This document shows positions 45,366 through 56,992 of a stretch of DNA of 64,000 nucleotides, in pieces. Under the pieces are notes generated by a model that was not told the DNA's origin, ran no database searches, and saw only the letters and a list, made by a program, of their open reading frames with translations. A program made the position numbers and the translations under genes. The stretch comes from Mantis religiosa (Eukaryota; Arthropoda; Insecta; Mantodea; Mantidae). The stretch lies in the NCBI GenBank assembly GCA_030765055.1, contig CM060955.1:154722006-154786005 (forward strand). The letters are read 5' to 3'. Within the stretch, counting starts at the first letter, position 1. Each line of letters begins with the position of its first letter.

Positions 45366-45680
45366 TATATCAATATGTTTTAGTTGCCGATAATAATTTA
45401 AAAGAAAACTTCAGAAGATATATTTTTTTCTTGTTTATTTATCTTGTAAATGTGAATGACCGTAAATTGCAGCAATATCTTATACAATAATAAGTGTATG
45501 CCATCAAGAAGCACTGCGTTTTTGAATTAAAGTTTCCGAAGTTCTGTATAAGTTTCAAAAATTCAAACAATAATTTCCATATTTCTTTTCCATTCTTACA
45601 CACTTGCTTTGGCGTTCTGTAAATATGCCGTTGGTACCTCGTTCTGATAAAAAGGACATTAAAACTTTTGACGTTTGGAA
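45366..45680 (+). repeat. second half of core copy 14 and tail
   Basis: It resumes TATCAATATG right after the Tc1-like element and follows the 15.77-16.06 kb sequence at an older level of divergence up to the sharp onset of near-identity at about 45681. Confidence 0.65.
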
Positions 45681-46545
45681 ACAAAAGTGCTGTATTGACG
45701 TTTTTAGCTGTAGGCATTCTTGGAATTACAGACATCCTAGTCTTTCCTTTATTACATTCATAATTTAAAACATCTTGTTGCATGTGTATGTAGTACTGAA
45801 CAATCACATGAATTTTCGGAAGTCCCTGCTGCTTGACAAGTTGTAACATTTAATTGAATCACTGCTGTAGTGGCAATATTTGTCTTTTAAGACTGTGTTG
45901 TGCATCAGTATTGTCAGCCCTGTTTAGAAATTGCATTGCAGTTTTTGACGAGTTGCTGAAAACGTCATAGAATTTTCAAGCTTTGATGTCATAAAAGAAT
46001 CCCGAATAAAAGTTACTTAAAGAAAACCTAGTCTTCATTTAAATAAACTTTAAAGACAGCAGAAGATTACACAAGATGCACATTTTCAACAGCGTCTATA
46101 AAGAACTAAAGAAGTAGATATAGAGGTAGACCTTGAGCTATAGTCAAATACTTCAATGCTGGTCGCTATCTGTAACCTGGAAATGTTTACCTTGTGTGGC
46201 CTATATATAAAAATCATGGCCACCTCCAACTTAATATAGATATTGATAAATTCAAACAAACCACAAAGAAAATCCACGAATTGATGGATGGCATTGCCAT
46301 GGCATTGAATTTTTCATGTTGACTCTATCCATCAAATATCTTAGCCTATAGACGGCTAGTGTGGAGAAATGCTTAATTTCCATCAATTAACTAAAATAAT
46401 ATGAGTTAAATGATGAAGCCTGGGACTTAAGTACTCACAATAGTAAGTCGCCACAAACGGTGTATCTCGGGTGCGAGAGCCCCTAGTGGTCTACCGGGGA
46501 AATATACGAGTCAACTGGAGAATTTAATGTCAGGAAGGCACGTTG

Positions 46546-46710
46546 GCCATGGTAGCTCAAAGGTTAAGAGCGACTGGACGGAAACCAGGAGATCCTTGGT
46601 TCAAATCCCGGCCGTGGTATTGAATTTTTCATGTTGACTCTATCCATCAAATATCTTAGCCTATAGACGGCTAGTGTGGAGAAATGCTTAATTTCCATCA
46701 ATTAACTAAA
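46546..46710 (+). repeat. SINE-1 copy (46.5 kb)
   Basis: The tRNA-like part is 46546-46619. It differs from 17129 by a change in the last acceptor pair (CCGTGGT). The probable target duplication 'atccacgaatt' lies at about 46270 and 46713. Confidence 0.78.
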
Positions 46711-46906
46711 AAAATCCACGAATTGGTTCACACCACGAAAATAAAAATGTATTTGACAAACTGTTTATTATAACAAGATCTACAGTTTCTGTCATCGATT
46801 ACACTTTATTAGTTATTTAATTGACAGAAAGAATAAAGGGCAATTCAGTAGTGTACCAGGAAACATATGAGTCAGTTGGAGAATTTAATATCAGTTCGGC
46901 ATGTTG

Positions 46907-47091
46907 GCCATTGTACCTCAGTGGATTAGAGCGACTGCACGGAGAGCGGACGATCCGTGGCTCAAATCGCAGCTAAGGCATTGAATATATCAGTCTGACT
47001 CTACTCATTTAAACCTTGGATTACACACAGCTAGTGTGGAAGAAATGGCTAAACCATCAATTTACCTGAATAACATAGTGGTTTAACTATG
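46907..47091 (+). repeat. SINE-1 copy (46.9 kb)
   Basis: The tRNA-like part is 46907-46980. It is the partner of 17490 and shares the GGCTCAAATC B-box change. Confidence 0.75.
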
Positions 47092-47328
47092 AAGCCTGGG
47101 TCCGCCTCAGTAGCGTAGATGGCAGGGCGTCTGCCTCAAGTTCAACAGGTCCCAAGTCAGGGTTAGCTACCTGGATAAAGTTTTTTCGAGGTTTCGCCTT
47201 ATCTTAAAGACGAATGTCGGGTAGCTCTACATACATGGACTCTGGACTCATTTGAGCATTATTTCACTAATTTCATTCATCGTCCGATATGAGTTAAGGT
47301 CGGAGTACGTATATATATAAAGCCTGGG
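47092..47328 (+). mobile_element. SINE-2 insertion, copy in block B
   Basis: The body is 47101-47319 with AAGCCTGGG at 47092-47100 and 47320-47328. It lacks the B box just as in block A, so it inserted before the recent duplication. Confidence 0.85.
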
Positions 47329-47583
47329 ACATAAGTACTTACAGAATAGTAAGTCGCCACAAAAGGTGCGTGTTTCATAGCATATGAGAACCCCTAGTGG
47401 TAAACCGGGAAACATATGAGTCAGTTGGAGAATATAATGTCATGTTAGCATGTTGGCTATAGTAGCTCAGTGGCTTAGAGCAACTACACGAAGAGCGGCA
47501 GATCCGTGGTTCAAATCCCGGCGATAGCACTGAATTTTTTCAGTCTGGCTCTAGTCATTCAAAGCTGGAGCTTTGTTGTATAT
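47329..47583 (+). repeat. SINE-1 copy (47.4 kb)
   Basis: The tRNA-like part is 47456-47529, partner of 18039. The leader differs at TGGTAAACCGGG. Confidence 0.75.
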
Positions 47584-48519
47584 ATAAAACATTATAGATC
47601 AACAAGAAATATTGTGGTTTTTTAAAACAGAAGTCCGCGAAATCCTTTATAAGGTCCAAGAATTCAACGTTTGATGTATGTCCATCGAAATCTCACTCTC
47701 CGGCTCAAATTATTTGTGAATAACTATAGCTGCCACCTCGTTAACCTAGTTACCCTGAGAACTATTTTACTATTCTAGTTTATAATATTCGTATTTTGAT
47801 TCATACATGTAAGCCTTCTTTGTGTAATAATTACTAACTGTAGTAACTACTCGGTACTTTTCTTATTAATATAAGGATCAATTAACACATCTCTCTAAAA
47901 CTACAATATGGATCATCCCTTTGTACAGTAGTAAGGGAGTTAATGAGACCTTAAATTTATCTTATAGATCTTTCTGTCTCTTCTTACATCTTTCTAGAAA
48001 CACACATATCTTGAAGCTCCACCAATTTACTGTAATTAGGGTAAGTAGAAAGGTAAGTCCAAAATTTTATGCTTTATTTATTTACGTCCTGCAACAGTAA
48101 GTCATATCTGACGATGACACGAGTGAAATAATGCTTAAATAAACCGAGAAAATGCGAGTTTAATGTCTTTGAGAAGAGATATTAAAATGGGTCACGGCAA
48201 ACTTCAAGTACCAGTCTCTTGGCATATCGCAAATTCTTCGCTCAGTCTACTTAGGTTGAGATTGCTTTGATCTGAGAGACAAAATCTATACCTATATGGA
48301 TCTGTTCTTACACATTCAACATTTTCGGAAAAGTTTCTAATTAAGGGATATTGTCTTATTGCGATTTTTAGACCCAGGTGATACCAAAATTTATACATAT
48401 TTGTACTGCAACATTGACATTTAATTTTTAGTGCAGTGCAATTTCCTCTCTACCTACCATGTATATAAAACTTACCATTAAAAGGAAAGCACCACGAAGA
48501 AAACCGGTACAAACCTGTA

Positions 48520-49525
48520 GTTCAAATGCCCCTCCTAATTCCTGAATAGCTGTGACTACAGCGATACACAATGGAAGACTCGCGCAACGCAAAGTACACG
48601 AAGGAAGTAACAGATGTCAGGCAAGCTTTAATTGCTATGTGTATACCGATATGTCTTAGCTATTTAGAATATTTTACATTTTAGAACTTCGGCTTTCCTT
48701 TCCAAGTTTAAATGATATCCTGAATTTGAGCAATGATAAACTGTAGCTATATTGTACACATAAACCAATATAGAAAGAAAGGAAATATTGAATTTTGGAA
48801 CAAAAGTTTGCTAAACCTGTATAAGTAGCAGAAATTCAACCCTTGATTGTTCATTGTAATTCGAATTTGTTACTTCTATTTTGAATAACTGTGGCAAGCT
48901 ATAAATGTGACGTCCATAGCTTAATAACCTTGTCCTTTCCAAGTGAGATGCTCAACTGGGTACAGAAGAGCTGTGTGTTTGACAGTAGACATTTGTACCA
49001 TCACAAACTTCCTGCTTCATCTTATATTGTGCACATTCCTACGTAGTAGTTTTAGAAAGTTCCTGGTGATTATCTTCTTTGTAACATCGAATTAAGTCTG
49101 AATTAATTTAACCTAATCATATATTAATTAATTTAACTCTGAATTATATCGGCACTGTGGTGGCAATATCTGTCTTTTAAGATTGTACTGTACTTAGGTA
49201 TTTACATCCCTGTTTACTAATTTGATTGCACTTTTTCATAAGTGCACAAACGCGGGGACATAAAAGAATAACAATTTAAAGCTACTTCAACAAATTCTAG
49301 CCTATATTTAAATAAACTTTAGATATATATACTTCAACTTAAGGTACTTTGAACATTAAGAGCTTCTACAAACAACTAAATAGGAAGAAAGAGAGATAGA
49401 CTTTGAGTTGTAGTGAAATGCATCAAAGTTTAAAGTTTGCCTGGAGTGAAATAATTTCTTAGAAGATGCTGAAATTTTACACATCCCTGTATTCTATTCC
49501 CTATACCACTAGCAAAAGTTAAAGA
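48520..49525 (+). repeat. array unit, core copy 15
   Basis: The core lies at 48520-48665, partner of core copy 6. The preceding 47584-48519 stretch is array linker with a SINE-2 3' end near 48070-48150. Confidence 0.65.
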
Positions 49526-50245
49526 CATATGAACGCTGGCCAATGCTCAAGCGGAGCGCTGTTGCCAAGCGTGTTTGGTGTACCCGCAGAAGTTCTGTAC
49601 ACAGCACGTTTTACACGCCAGCAAAGTTTCTACCTATTCTTCCCGTAATTAGTAACACATTAAATATTCCTAAAACGTTAACATCTTACCTTGACACACG
49701 TCACAACAGTGGAACAGCAGGCACGGTTTCCAATCCAGTAACTCGCTTTCCGACTTCATGGATCTTTCCCGGAGATTGAAATACAGGTACGCTCCCTTTT
49801 TCTAAGGATGAAGCTGCTTCACTACAAATTTGTGACACTGTGTGTGCACTACCCCTTAGGATTAGGATTTCATTCCCGAGGGTATTAAGTACATCGGCCA
49901 CCATGCTGTGCCCATTGTTCCTATGCCCACAAGTGGGGGCACACCTGGGAGGAAGGATGAGGCGAAGGAGACAGTGGGTGGCCGACCAAGGAGCCATGAC
50001 AGTACAAAGGAAAGGGTCCCTACAGTTTACTGAGATAGAGACTTCCCCTGACAGACCAGGAAAGCGAACTAGTTCCCCTACTGCGGGACGACAACGAGCC
50101 TAGCAGCCGAGCTCTAATGATCCCAGGTAGGCGATCTGAGCCCTAAAGGTCCCTGGCAGGCAGTCCTAAAATGGTCCCAGCAGACGAACAGAGACAAGCA
50201 ACAGATCTACCGGAGGAAGAAGTAGCTTTTCTTTTTGGACCATAC
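49526..50245. repeat. segment X, copy B
   Basis: The minus frame at 49701-49997 has 98 residues like copy A and differs by a few residues (AHTVSQICSE for AHPVSQIFSE). The last part overlaps a plus frame to 50103 that shows no domain. Confidence 0.5.
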
Positions 50246-50562
50246 TGTCACGAACGCATTGTTGAGGTGACTTGGCGTGAGGCGCCTTTCTTCTAGCGTG
50301 GTCTTGATTGTTTGAAAATATTGCGGATAATGAGAAATCTATAAAAATGGAACCGCTACCCGCCACTGGGAACAGTCGCTAATGGAACGCGCGTCCGTGA
50401 ACAGATGTAAAAGTGAACTCTTTTGTGGTCGATGACCTTGTAAGTTGTATTGTGTATGAGACGTAATTCAGCTAATAAACGAAGTGAAGTTCTACGAAAA
50501 TAAACAGCAAATTTTAGTGTTTGTAACTTGGAATTTTATCCTCAGGAATCCAGAAAGTCACA
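50246..50562 (+). mobile_element. LTR, copy B
   Basis: It starts TGTCACGAACGC and ends GTCACA, with the PBS TGGTGTCAGGATCGGGAC at 50565-50582. Near-identity with copy A stops inside this LTR at about 50469; the rest is closer to copy D, which suggests that the duplication endpoint or a gene-conversion edge lies within the LTR. Confidence 0.72.
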
Positions 50563-50589
50563 AATGGTGTCAGGATCGGGACCAAACGT

Positions 50590-50757
50590 TCAACAAAGCG
50601 CTAGAAGAAAGAAGAACTCTCCAGAAATCTGTCTCCATCCACCCACCGTTTCGGCGAGCCTTTATCTCTGCATTGCACTGTCCGTCTCTTTGAACTCGTC
50701 CCTTGTGCCGCCTCACCTCAACAATCCTGCCATGCATCGTCGGGACATCCGCTAACA
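50590..50757 (-). repeat. inverted LTR part, copy B
   Basis: It contains GCCGCCTCACCTCAACAAT near 50707, the mirror of the LTR start, and ends at the GGGACATCCGC boundary (TGTCCC on the minus strand). Confidence 0.75.
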
Positions 50758-50839
50758 CTTCTACCCTGAAAGAGACCACCAGATGAGAGATGATGTGAAA
50801 AAAAGTAGAGGAGATGAAATGGAGGGACAGGAAATTCGG

Positions 50840-51038
50840 CGGATGTGATTAAGCTACAGAACATTCGCCTAGCGATCCAGGAAAACTCTAGAGCTTAGAG
50901 TTCCCCGACATTCGTCTTGAAGGACAAGGGAAACCCCCGGAAAACTCCTTATCCCGGAAACTCACCCTGACCGATATTCGAACTCGGGACCTCTTGAACG
51001 TGAGGCAGACGTGCTACCATCTACACTGCCAAGGCGGG
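50840..51038 (-). repeat. SINE-2-type tRNA SINE (50.9 kb)
   Basis: The B box lies near 50975 and the 5' end at 51038. The 3' body is the same variant as at 21420. Confidence 0.72.
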
Positions 51039-51340
51039 CAACATCGTTGTTGGACAGATATGAGCCCATGTGATTTCGATCTTTTTGCGAAAAGGAAATT
51101 ACTTAGATGAGTTCGCTTTAGAGCCAGACAGACAACTATACCAGAAGTAGAGCAGTCTGTTTGATATTAGGACAACAAGACGCTGTGGATAGCATCCGTC
51201 GTCTTCCTGATCTGTGTAGTCGAGTTTCTCATGTTGGTTCAAATTACTTATAAGCACTGCAATAATGTAACTACTTGTTCTTAATTCAATAGCACATTTT
51301 ATTACGTTTTTTTTTTTTGACATTTTGCAACATCGATGCA
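51039..51340 (+). pseudogene. mariner C-terminal fragment (51.0 kb)
   Basis: It encodes TDMSPCDFDLFAK, then a small deletion (GGAAATTACTTAGATG), so it is broken differently from the 39.7-kb copy. Confidence 0.68.
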
Positions 51341-52760
51341 TGCTTATTTTAGACGTCTTCAGTTCATAAAATCCAATTTCTAATTTTAAATTACAACCTT
51401 AAACTAATTTTTAGAAATTTTTACAAGATAAGAAAAATGAAAGTATAACGCACAATAAACGAATCCCAAATGAAAGATATTTGACGAAAGCCTAGTTTTC
51501 AGTTAAATAAAAATTTACACTCAGCAGACGTTGTCTGCCTTCAAAAGCGTCTACACTCAAACAAAGAAGAAAGAGATGTACAACTTGAGCTGTTCAAATG
51601 TCCCGCGTGTTGCTTGAGTATCAGTGACTGCAGCGACACAGAGTGGAAGTCTTATGCAACATGAAGTGCGCGTAGCCTCTGATAGATGACGCAAAGTTAT
51701 AATTGCTGTGTATATGTCAATGCCTCTTAAATATTAAGAATACTTTTAAGAACGTTAGAATAGTAATGCTTTATTTTAGTTCAAACCACGTAGCAAATAT
51801 GAATAAGGGACATTTGTAGTTATATTACATATAAATATAAATACAAACGGACAAGAGGTATTGTATTTTCGAGCAAAAGTCTCCTAAGACTTATATAAGT
51901 TCCATAACTCCGGCAATTTTTACATTATTTATTCCAATGCTGAGAAGTCAGTTTAGATATTGTGTGGCTACATTACATTTGGTACTAGAGGTTCATAACA
52001 TCACAGACATTCTACATTTTATTTGAATGTATAATTGAAAACATGAGTACCCTATTCTAAACCTTCACAAGAGATTTTGGAGGTTTCTGTTGTTTAACAT
52101 ATTCGTAACATTTCATTAAATCAGCAATATAGCAGCAATACCTGTTTTTTTCAGTTTGTATTACACTTCAGTTTTGTCAGCATGGTTTGGAAATTTGATT
52201 GTGCTTTATAGTAAGCCACTGAAAACGTGTTTAATTTGGTTCCTATTTCAGATACTGAGTTTATTGTTCAGATTCTCTAACGTCTGGTATTCTCCGCAAT
52301 CTTCGTAGTTTAACAAACTGAATGGCTCAAACGCAAGAAAAACGTCGACATGTCCATGTTTAACTTTCTCTTTAAATAACAAACTCTGCATACTATATGT
52401 CTGAATTCTGTCACAACATGCTTCTACCCTGAAAAAGTAATTTTAGTAGTTAATATATTCATGGAACAAATTCAGTTAACAGTCCGGTTGTAAATGGCGA
52501 TGAAGCAAGTATTATTTACATGTAATAAAGATTTATTTTATATTTAGGTTAAAGCGGAACTTTTAATGGACTGTTGCTCTTCTGAGGTAAGAAATAAATG
52601 CAGTGATCGGAGAACTAGCTAAATTATTAAAGTTGTAAGTCGGCCATTTTTGCCTTGATGTAGGATAATGTTAGTAACGTAATGACGTCAGAGCAATAAC
52701 TTCCGATATCAAGTATCCTAACGGAAGAAATTATAAATAAGATATATAATCCCAAGGACC
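51341..52760 (+). repeat. module H, core copy 16 and mariner leader
   Basis: The hairpin lies at 51526-51552 with one mispair (AGACGTT). The core lies at 51595-51735. The mariner leader, with TGACGTCA at 52683-52690, has no coding part after it. Confidence 0.6.
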
Positions 52761-53205
52761 CTACATTGTTGTTACATTAACAATGGTAACGTAAATAACG
52801 TCTGCACAAACAAGTACGAGAGAATGTTATATTAGAACAAATATAATATAAAATCTATTATACCCTTCGGTAAAGAAATTTAAGTACAGCCGTAAACCTA
52901 AAAAGGAGCAGGTGCTAATGTAATCCTAACTTAAAGATCTTCATTGAGTCTTATTTTGTATCAAATGTAACTGGATATTATCTCAAACTATTACTACAAA
53001 TATTAATGTTTTGCCTAACCAAGATCTCTCCGTACAACAGCACAAATTATCGCATCTCGAACAGCTATCTCATATAATATGAAAAACCAAATATACGACT
53101 CAATGCATTATTTATTCTGTATACTCCAAAATATTACAACGTTAGGCTACATTCATTTGTCTTTACCTTGTGGCTACATTGGCTTACATGACACCCTCGT
53201 TTTCT
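52761..53205. other. linker shared with 32.2-32.64 kb
   Basis: Partner of 32201-32640. Indels differ and no gene is seen. Confidence 0.5.
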
Positions 53206-53865
53206 GCTCTTCCAGGTAGCTCTTAACCTCCATGTCTCCTTGTTACTTAATTAGCACCTTTCCTCACGCATCTTCCTTTCTTAAATTCTTGCCCATTGTT
53301 TTACATTATCTAAGAACTTGCCAATAGTTCTTATCTTCTTTTCCTTCACTCCTAGTAACACTTGTATAACTACTATCCTCTTCTCTTTTCTCTCTCATTT
53401 TTTCTCCCAGAACATGTTTTTCCATATTGCAAGCTCCTCGCATTCTGTTACATAGTGTTCTATACTCTCTTTTCCCGCACACAGTTCACAAATTCCCTTT
53501 TCCCTACCTCTTATCCCTCTTAGGAATATTGTTCCTGTTCTCATCCAAGCTAGCCCTTCTCTCTCTTGTCTATTGCAGTAATCTACGTATGCTTCTCGTC
53601 CGAAATTTCTTTTTATTTGCTTGTAAAATTGTAATTATTTCATATTTTGTATACCTGCGCATATTTCTTGCGTTTTTATGTCTTCTATTCTGCAATTTAC
53701 CAATTTACCCACATCGCTTGTGTTCCTTTCTTCTAGTCCCCATATATCTCCCATTTCTACTTTTTCCATAATTCTTCCTATCGCTGTCCAGCAGCTATTT
53801 GAGTTTTCTAATCTTTTCTGCAGTAACAAGATATATAAAATGATTATTTTTATAATTATAATGTT
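53206..53865 (-). pseudogene. non-LTR retrotransposon 3' end, copy 2
   Basis: On the minus strand it keeps LLQKRLENSNSCWTAIGRIM (53770-53829), longer in this part than copy 1, and the knuckle as CELCAGKESIEHYVTEC. Its lesions are independent of those at 32.64 kb. The plus frame of 114 residues at 53427-53771 is a shadow. Confidence 0.7.
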
Positions 53866-54294
53866 CTAAACTTAAACCAACTGCTATCAAGTAAATATTA
53901 GTATGATATAAAAGTAAACAGAAAATAAGATTAACTATTAAATAAACTATTAATTAGCGACTAAAGAAGATTAACTATCAAAGTAATCTATGAAAGCTGT
54001 AAAATGAATCTATTAGCAAAGAAGGCAAGAAATGAGAGTAAATTGCTGGATATTTGACATGTGAGAGTCAAGAAAAGAATAAGAGAATAAGGAAATATCT
54101 ACAAGACATTTTTAAGTTTACATTATGTTCCTTACTACTGAACAATGGTATGATCCATATTGTAGTTGTGGAGAGATGTGTCAACTGTTTCTTGAATTAT
54201 TAGAAAAGAAAAAGACAAATTACTGCAAATTATTATTTAAGTATATTTACGTGTAGTTATTAAAATTACAAATATTGTAAGTTTCAACTTTAAG
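53866..54294. other. AT-rich linker, partner of 33.24-33.64 kb
   Basis: It stops abruptly at about 54294 where the GC-rich repeat starts. No gene is seen. Confidence 0.5.
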
Positions 54295-55020
54295 CAATCC
54301 ACTTCCATCCCGTCTTGACGTTCTGCTCAGCGGGGCATGTGGGGGGGGGGGCTTTTTAGACTGAAAGTATTGCCCTAAGGAAAGAGCCCCGGAGTTTTCC
54401 ATCGCTCCTGGGTAGAAGGAATCCCGGGTCCTTGGTCCTACGCGTCCAGGAATAATGGGAGTAGAGACTCTGTATTTACATACACATGTCTCGCGAACGC
54501 ATATTGTCGCCTCCCGTATGGGAGGGGATCCATCCACTTCAGCTGCCGTGGTGCGGGCGCTGCTGACCACTAGCAGTCGTGGTACCTATGACGTTACTAG
54601 ATGAACCTAGGGCCGAACATTCGAGCTCCTCCCTGATTTCGAGTTATTCAGATTGGGTTGAACTCGAGGGGGCAGTGGTAACCGATACCTTTGAGAGATC
54701 GATTACGTTTCCGGACGGGGTTGAGGGAAGCCATTAATATTCCCGCGTACTAGCCTGCATAGCTAGTAGAAGGTGTGCGAGAGTACCGGGCGACCCCACC
54801 AAAGTCATATGGTTAGCCTTCCCATTTTGGAGTTGGCGCGCGTAAGTGGCGTATCCACTTCCATCCTGTCATGAGTCCACACTATCAAATGGGGGGCCTT
54901 GGTACTCTCTAGGTCTTGCACTATGTAAAGCACCAAGGAGACGCCGGGCGCCCTTTCGGGATAGCTCGGTAACTCCCTGGTCGTCAAGAGGGGGGTCAGC
55001 TTTCACTCTGTGTGGATTTC
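54295..55020 (+). repeat. GC-rich repeat, diverged copy (about 1.3 units)
   Basis: It shares the order of motifs with 36.28-37.33 kb, including TGCCGTGGTGCGGGCGCTGC and AAGTGGCGTATCCACTT (54844-54860), but is more diverged. The G run is 11 bases at 54341-54351. Part of a second unit follows, ending in GGTCGTCAAGAGGGGGG. Confidence 0.7.
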
Positions 55021-55050
55021 CCTTGTATATACCCACGAGTTTATATATAA

Positions 55051-55450
55051 GCTACGAACTCATTGTTGAGGTGAGGCGGGGCGAGGAATGAGTTCAAAGA
55101 GACGTGCAGTGTAGTGTGAAGATAAAGGTTTGCCAAAACGGTGGCGGAAGGAGACGGATTTCTAGAGAGCTCACCTTTCTTCTAACGCCGTCTTGATTGT
55201 TTTTAAACATTACGGATAGTGAGAAATCTATAAAAAGGGAACCGCCACCCGCCACTGGGAACACTCGCTAATTAAACGCCCGTGCCTGAACAGATGTAAA
55301 GTTGAACTCTTTTGTGGTCGATGACCTTGCAAGTTGTATTGTGTATGTGACGTAATCCTGCTGATTACGAAAGGTAATTCTACCGAAATAAAGATCAAAT
55401 TTTAGTGTTTGTAACTTGGACGTTTAATTTCACGAACCCAGAAAGTCACA
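55051..55450 (+). mobile_element. LTR, longest copy
   Basis: It carries the 110-bp 5' segment missing from the other four LTRs (about 55075-55170, with AGTTCAAAGAGACG and GGAAGGAGACGG). The TATA box is in CTATAAAAAGGGAACC, and it ends GAAAGTCACA at 55450. The 5' end is altered (CTACGAACTCATTG), so the TG start is lost or obscured. No segment X precedes it; the GC-rich repeat does. Confidence 0.72.
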
Positions 55451-55452
55451 AT

Positions 55453-55470
55453 TGGTCTCAGGAGTGGGAC
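55453..55470 (+). promoter_or_regulatory. primer binding site, best tRNA-Leu match
   Basis: TGGTCTCAGGAGTGGGAC keeps the CAGGAGTGGGA stretch expected for tRNA-Leu, better than the other copies. Confidence 0.65.
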
Positions 55471-55474
55471 CAAA

Positions 55475-55645
55475 TAAACAAGAAGTCGCTAGAAGTAAGA
55501 TGAACTCTCCAGAAAACCGTCTCCTTCCACCCAACGTTTTGGCGAGCTTTCATCTCCGCATTGCACTGCCCCTCTCTTTGAACACGTCCCTTGTGCCGCC
55601 TCACCTCAACAATCCTGCCATGCACCGTCGGGACATCCGCTAACA
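55475..55645 (-). repeat. inverted LTR part, 55-kb copy
   Basis: It is a nearly full mirror of 55055-55200. Together they form an inverted repeat of about 140 bp with a spacer of about 280 bp. Confidence 0.8.
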
Positions 55646-56145
55646 CTTCTACCCTTAAAGGGACCACCAGATGAAAGATGATGTGAAATAATAACGGAGA
55701 TGAAACGAAAGGATAGGAAATTCGGGGGATGTAATTAAGCTACACAACATTCACCTAACGATCCAGGAAAAACACCGAAAGAAAAACCATTGGTCAAGTA
55801 GGTCGCCCACGAGAATCGATCTTACATTTGCCCTATGTTCTGGTATGGAGCAGATATTCAATATTCAGTATGATCTTTCTGCCCTAAGAATGAATAATTA
55901 TTAACAATATTTTATAAAGCTTTAGAACAATTGTTTTGTTTTGGTGTAAATCATATGCTTAATTAGCATATAACACATGAAAATTAAGATAGACCGACAA
56001 GAGAAATTGTATTTCGAACGAAAGTCTCCTAAACCTCTATAAGGTCCACAATTTCAACTGTTTTTACGTTTTAAATTCAAGTTTCATCTCTGTTAATTAC
56101 TTCTAATAAATGTAGGAAGTTATGCACTACACAGTTATTTAGTAA
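55646..56145. other. mixed array sequence
   Basis: The end of the LTR-linked segment (to about 55770) is followed by unmatched sequence and then a unit tail (55900-56120). Confidence 0.45.
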
Positions 56146-56361
56146 GCGTCTACTGTGAGTCTGCCTCACGTTCAAGAGCTCCCGTGTTCGAATCTCGTTC
56201 AGGGTGAGTTACATGGATAAGGTTTTTCCAGGGTTCTCCCTCATCCTGAAAAACGAACGGCATGTAAGTATAAACCCCATGGAACCTGGGCTCATTTGAG
56301 CATCATTTCACCCTTTCCATTCCTTGTCCGAAATGACATAACGTTGTAGGACATAAGTTAC
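56146..56361 (+). repeat. SINE-2, nearly complete
   Basis: It starts at GTCTACTGTGAGTCTGCCTC (head partly lost). The B box GTGTTCGAATCTCG is intact at about 56191. The body is GGGTGAGTTACATGGATAAG and the 3' end is GGGCTCATTTGAGCATCATT...GGACATAAG, then A-rich. It is used here as the reference for the fragments elsewhere. Confidence 0.72.
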
Positions 56362-56992
56362 AAAAAAACATTTGCTGTGAAGTAACAGTGGTTCACACAT
56401 TGGTCTTTCTAACTAAGATGCTCAACTGAGTACAGAAGTTGAATACTTTTACGATGATCTTTGAGATTGTGTGAGTACATTGCATTTGCCACTAGACATT
56501 CCTCACATCAGAGTCATCCTGCTTTTGATTTTGATTTATAATTCCAAACTTGTTCGTATACGTACGCATTACTGAACATTTACATGCATTTTCGGAAATT
56601 CCTGCTGATAAACATATTTGTGACATTTCATGAAATACGCACTGTAGCAGCAATACGTGTCTTTTAAGATTGTATTATACTTTAGTTTTGTCAGTTCTGT
56701 TTGGAAATTTGTATATGCTTTCTATAGTAAGACACTGAAAACGTGTTTGGTTTGGTTCCTATTTCAGATATTGAGTTTATTGTTCAAATTCTGTAACGTC
56801 TGATATTCTCAAGAATCTTCGCAGTTTAACAAACTGAATGGTTCTAATGAAGGAAAATCATCAACATTTCCGTTCCTAAGTTTCTCTTTAAATAACAAAC
56901 TCTACATACTAAATGTCTGAATTCTGTCACAACATGCTTCTACGCTGAAAAAATAATTTATAAATTTCATTTTATATTTTGGTTAAATCGGT
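56362..56992 (+). repeat. array linker
   Basis: Partner of 24590-25200 ('aactgaatggttctaatga' near 56828). It ends at about 56985 by a direct join to core sequence. Confidence 0.58.

Larger units (their letters stand above)
45681..50469 (+). repeat. recent segmental duplication, copy B
   Basis: Partner of 16061-21053 in the same order and orientation. Examples of differences: TTCATGTT context unchanged but the palindrome left arm is missing at 46283; CCGTGGTATT for CCGTGGCATT; AAATCGCAGC for AAATCCCAGC; and single changes in segment X that leave its minus frame open. Confidence 0.9.

Noticed and set aside
53427..53771. A 114-residue hydrophobic membrane protein
   Set aside because: It is antisense to a LINE 3' end, rich in Leu/Phe because of T-rich sequence, and broken in the 32.6-kb copy.
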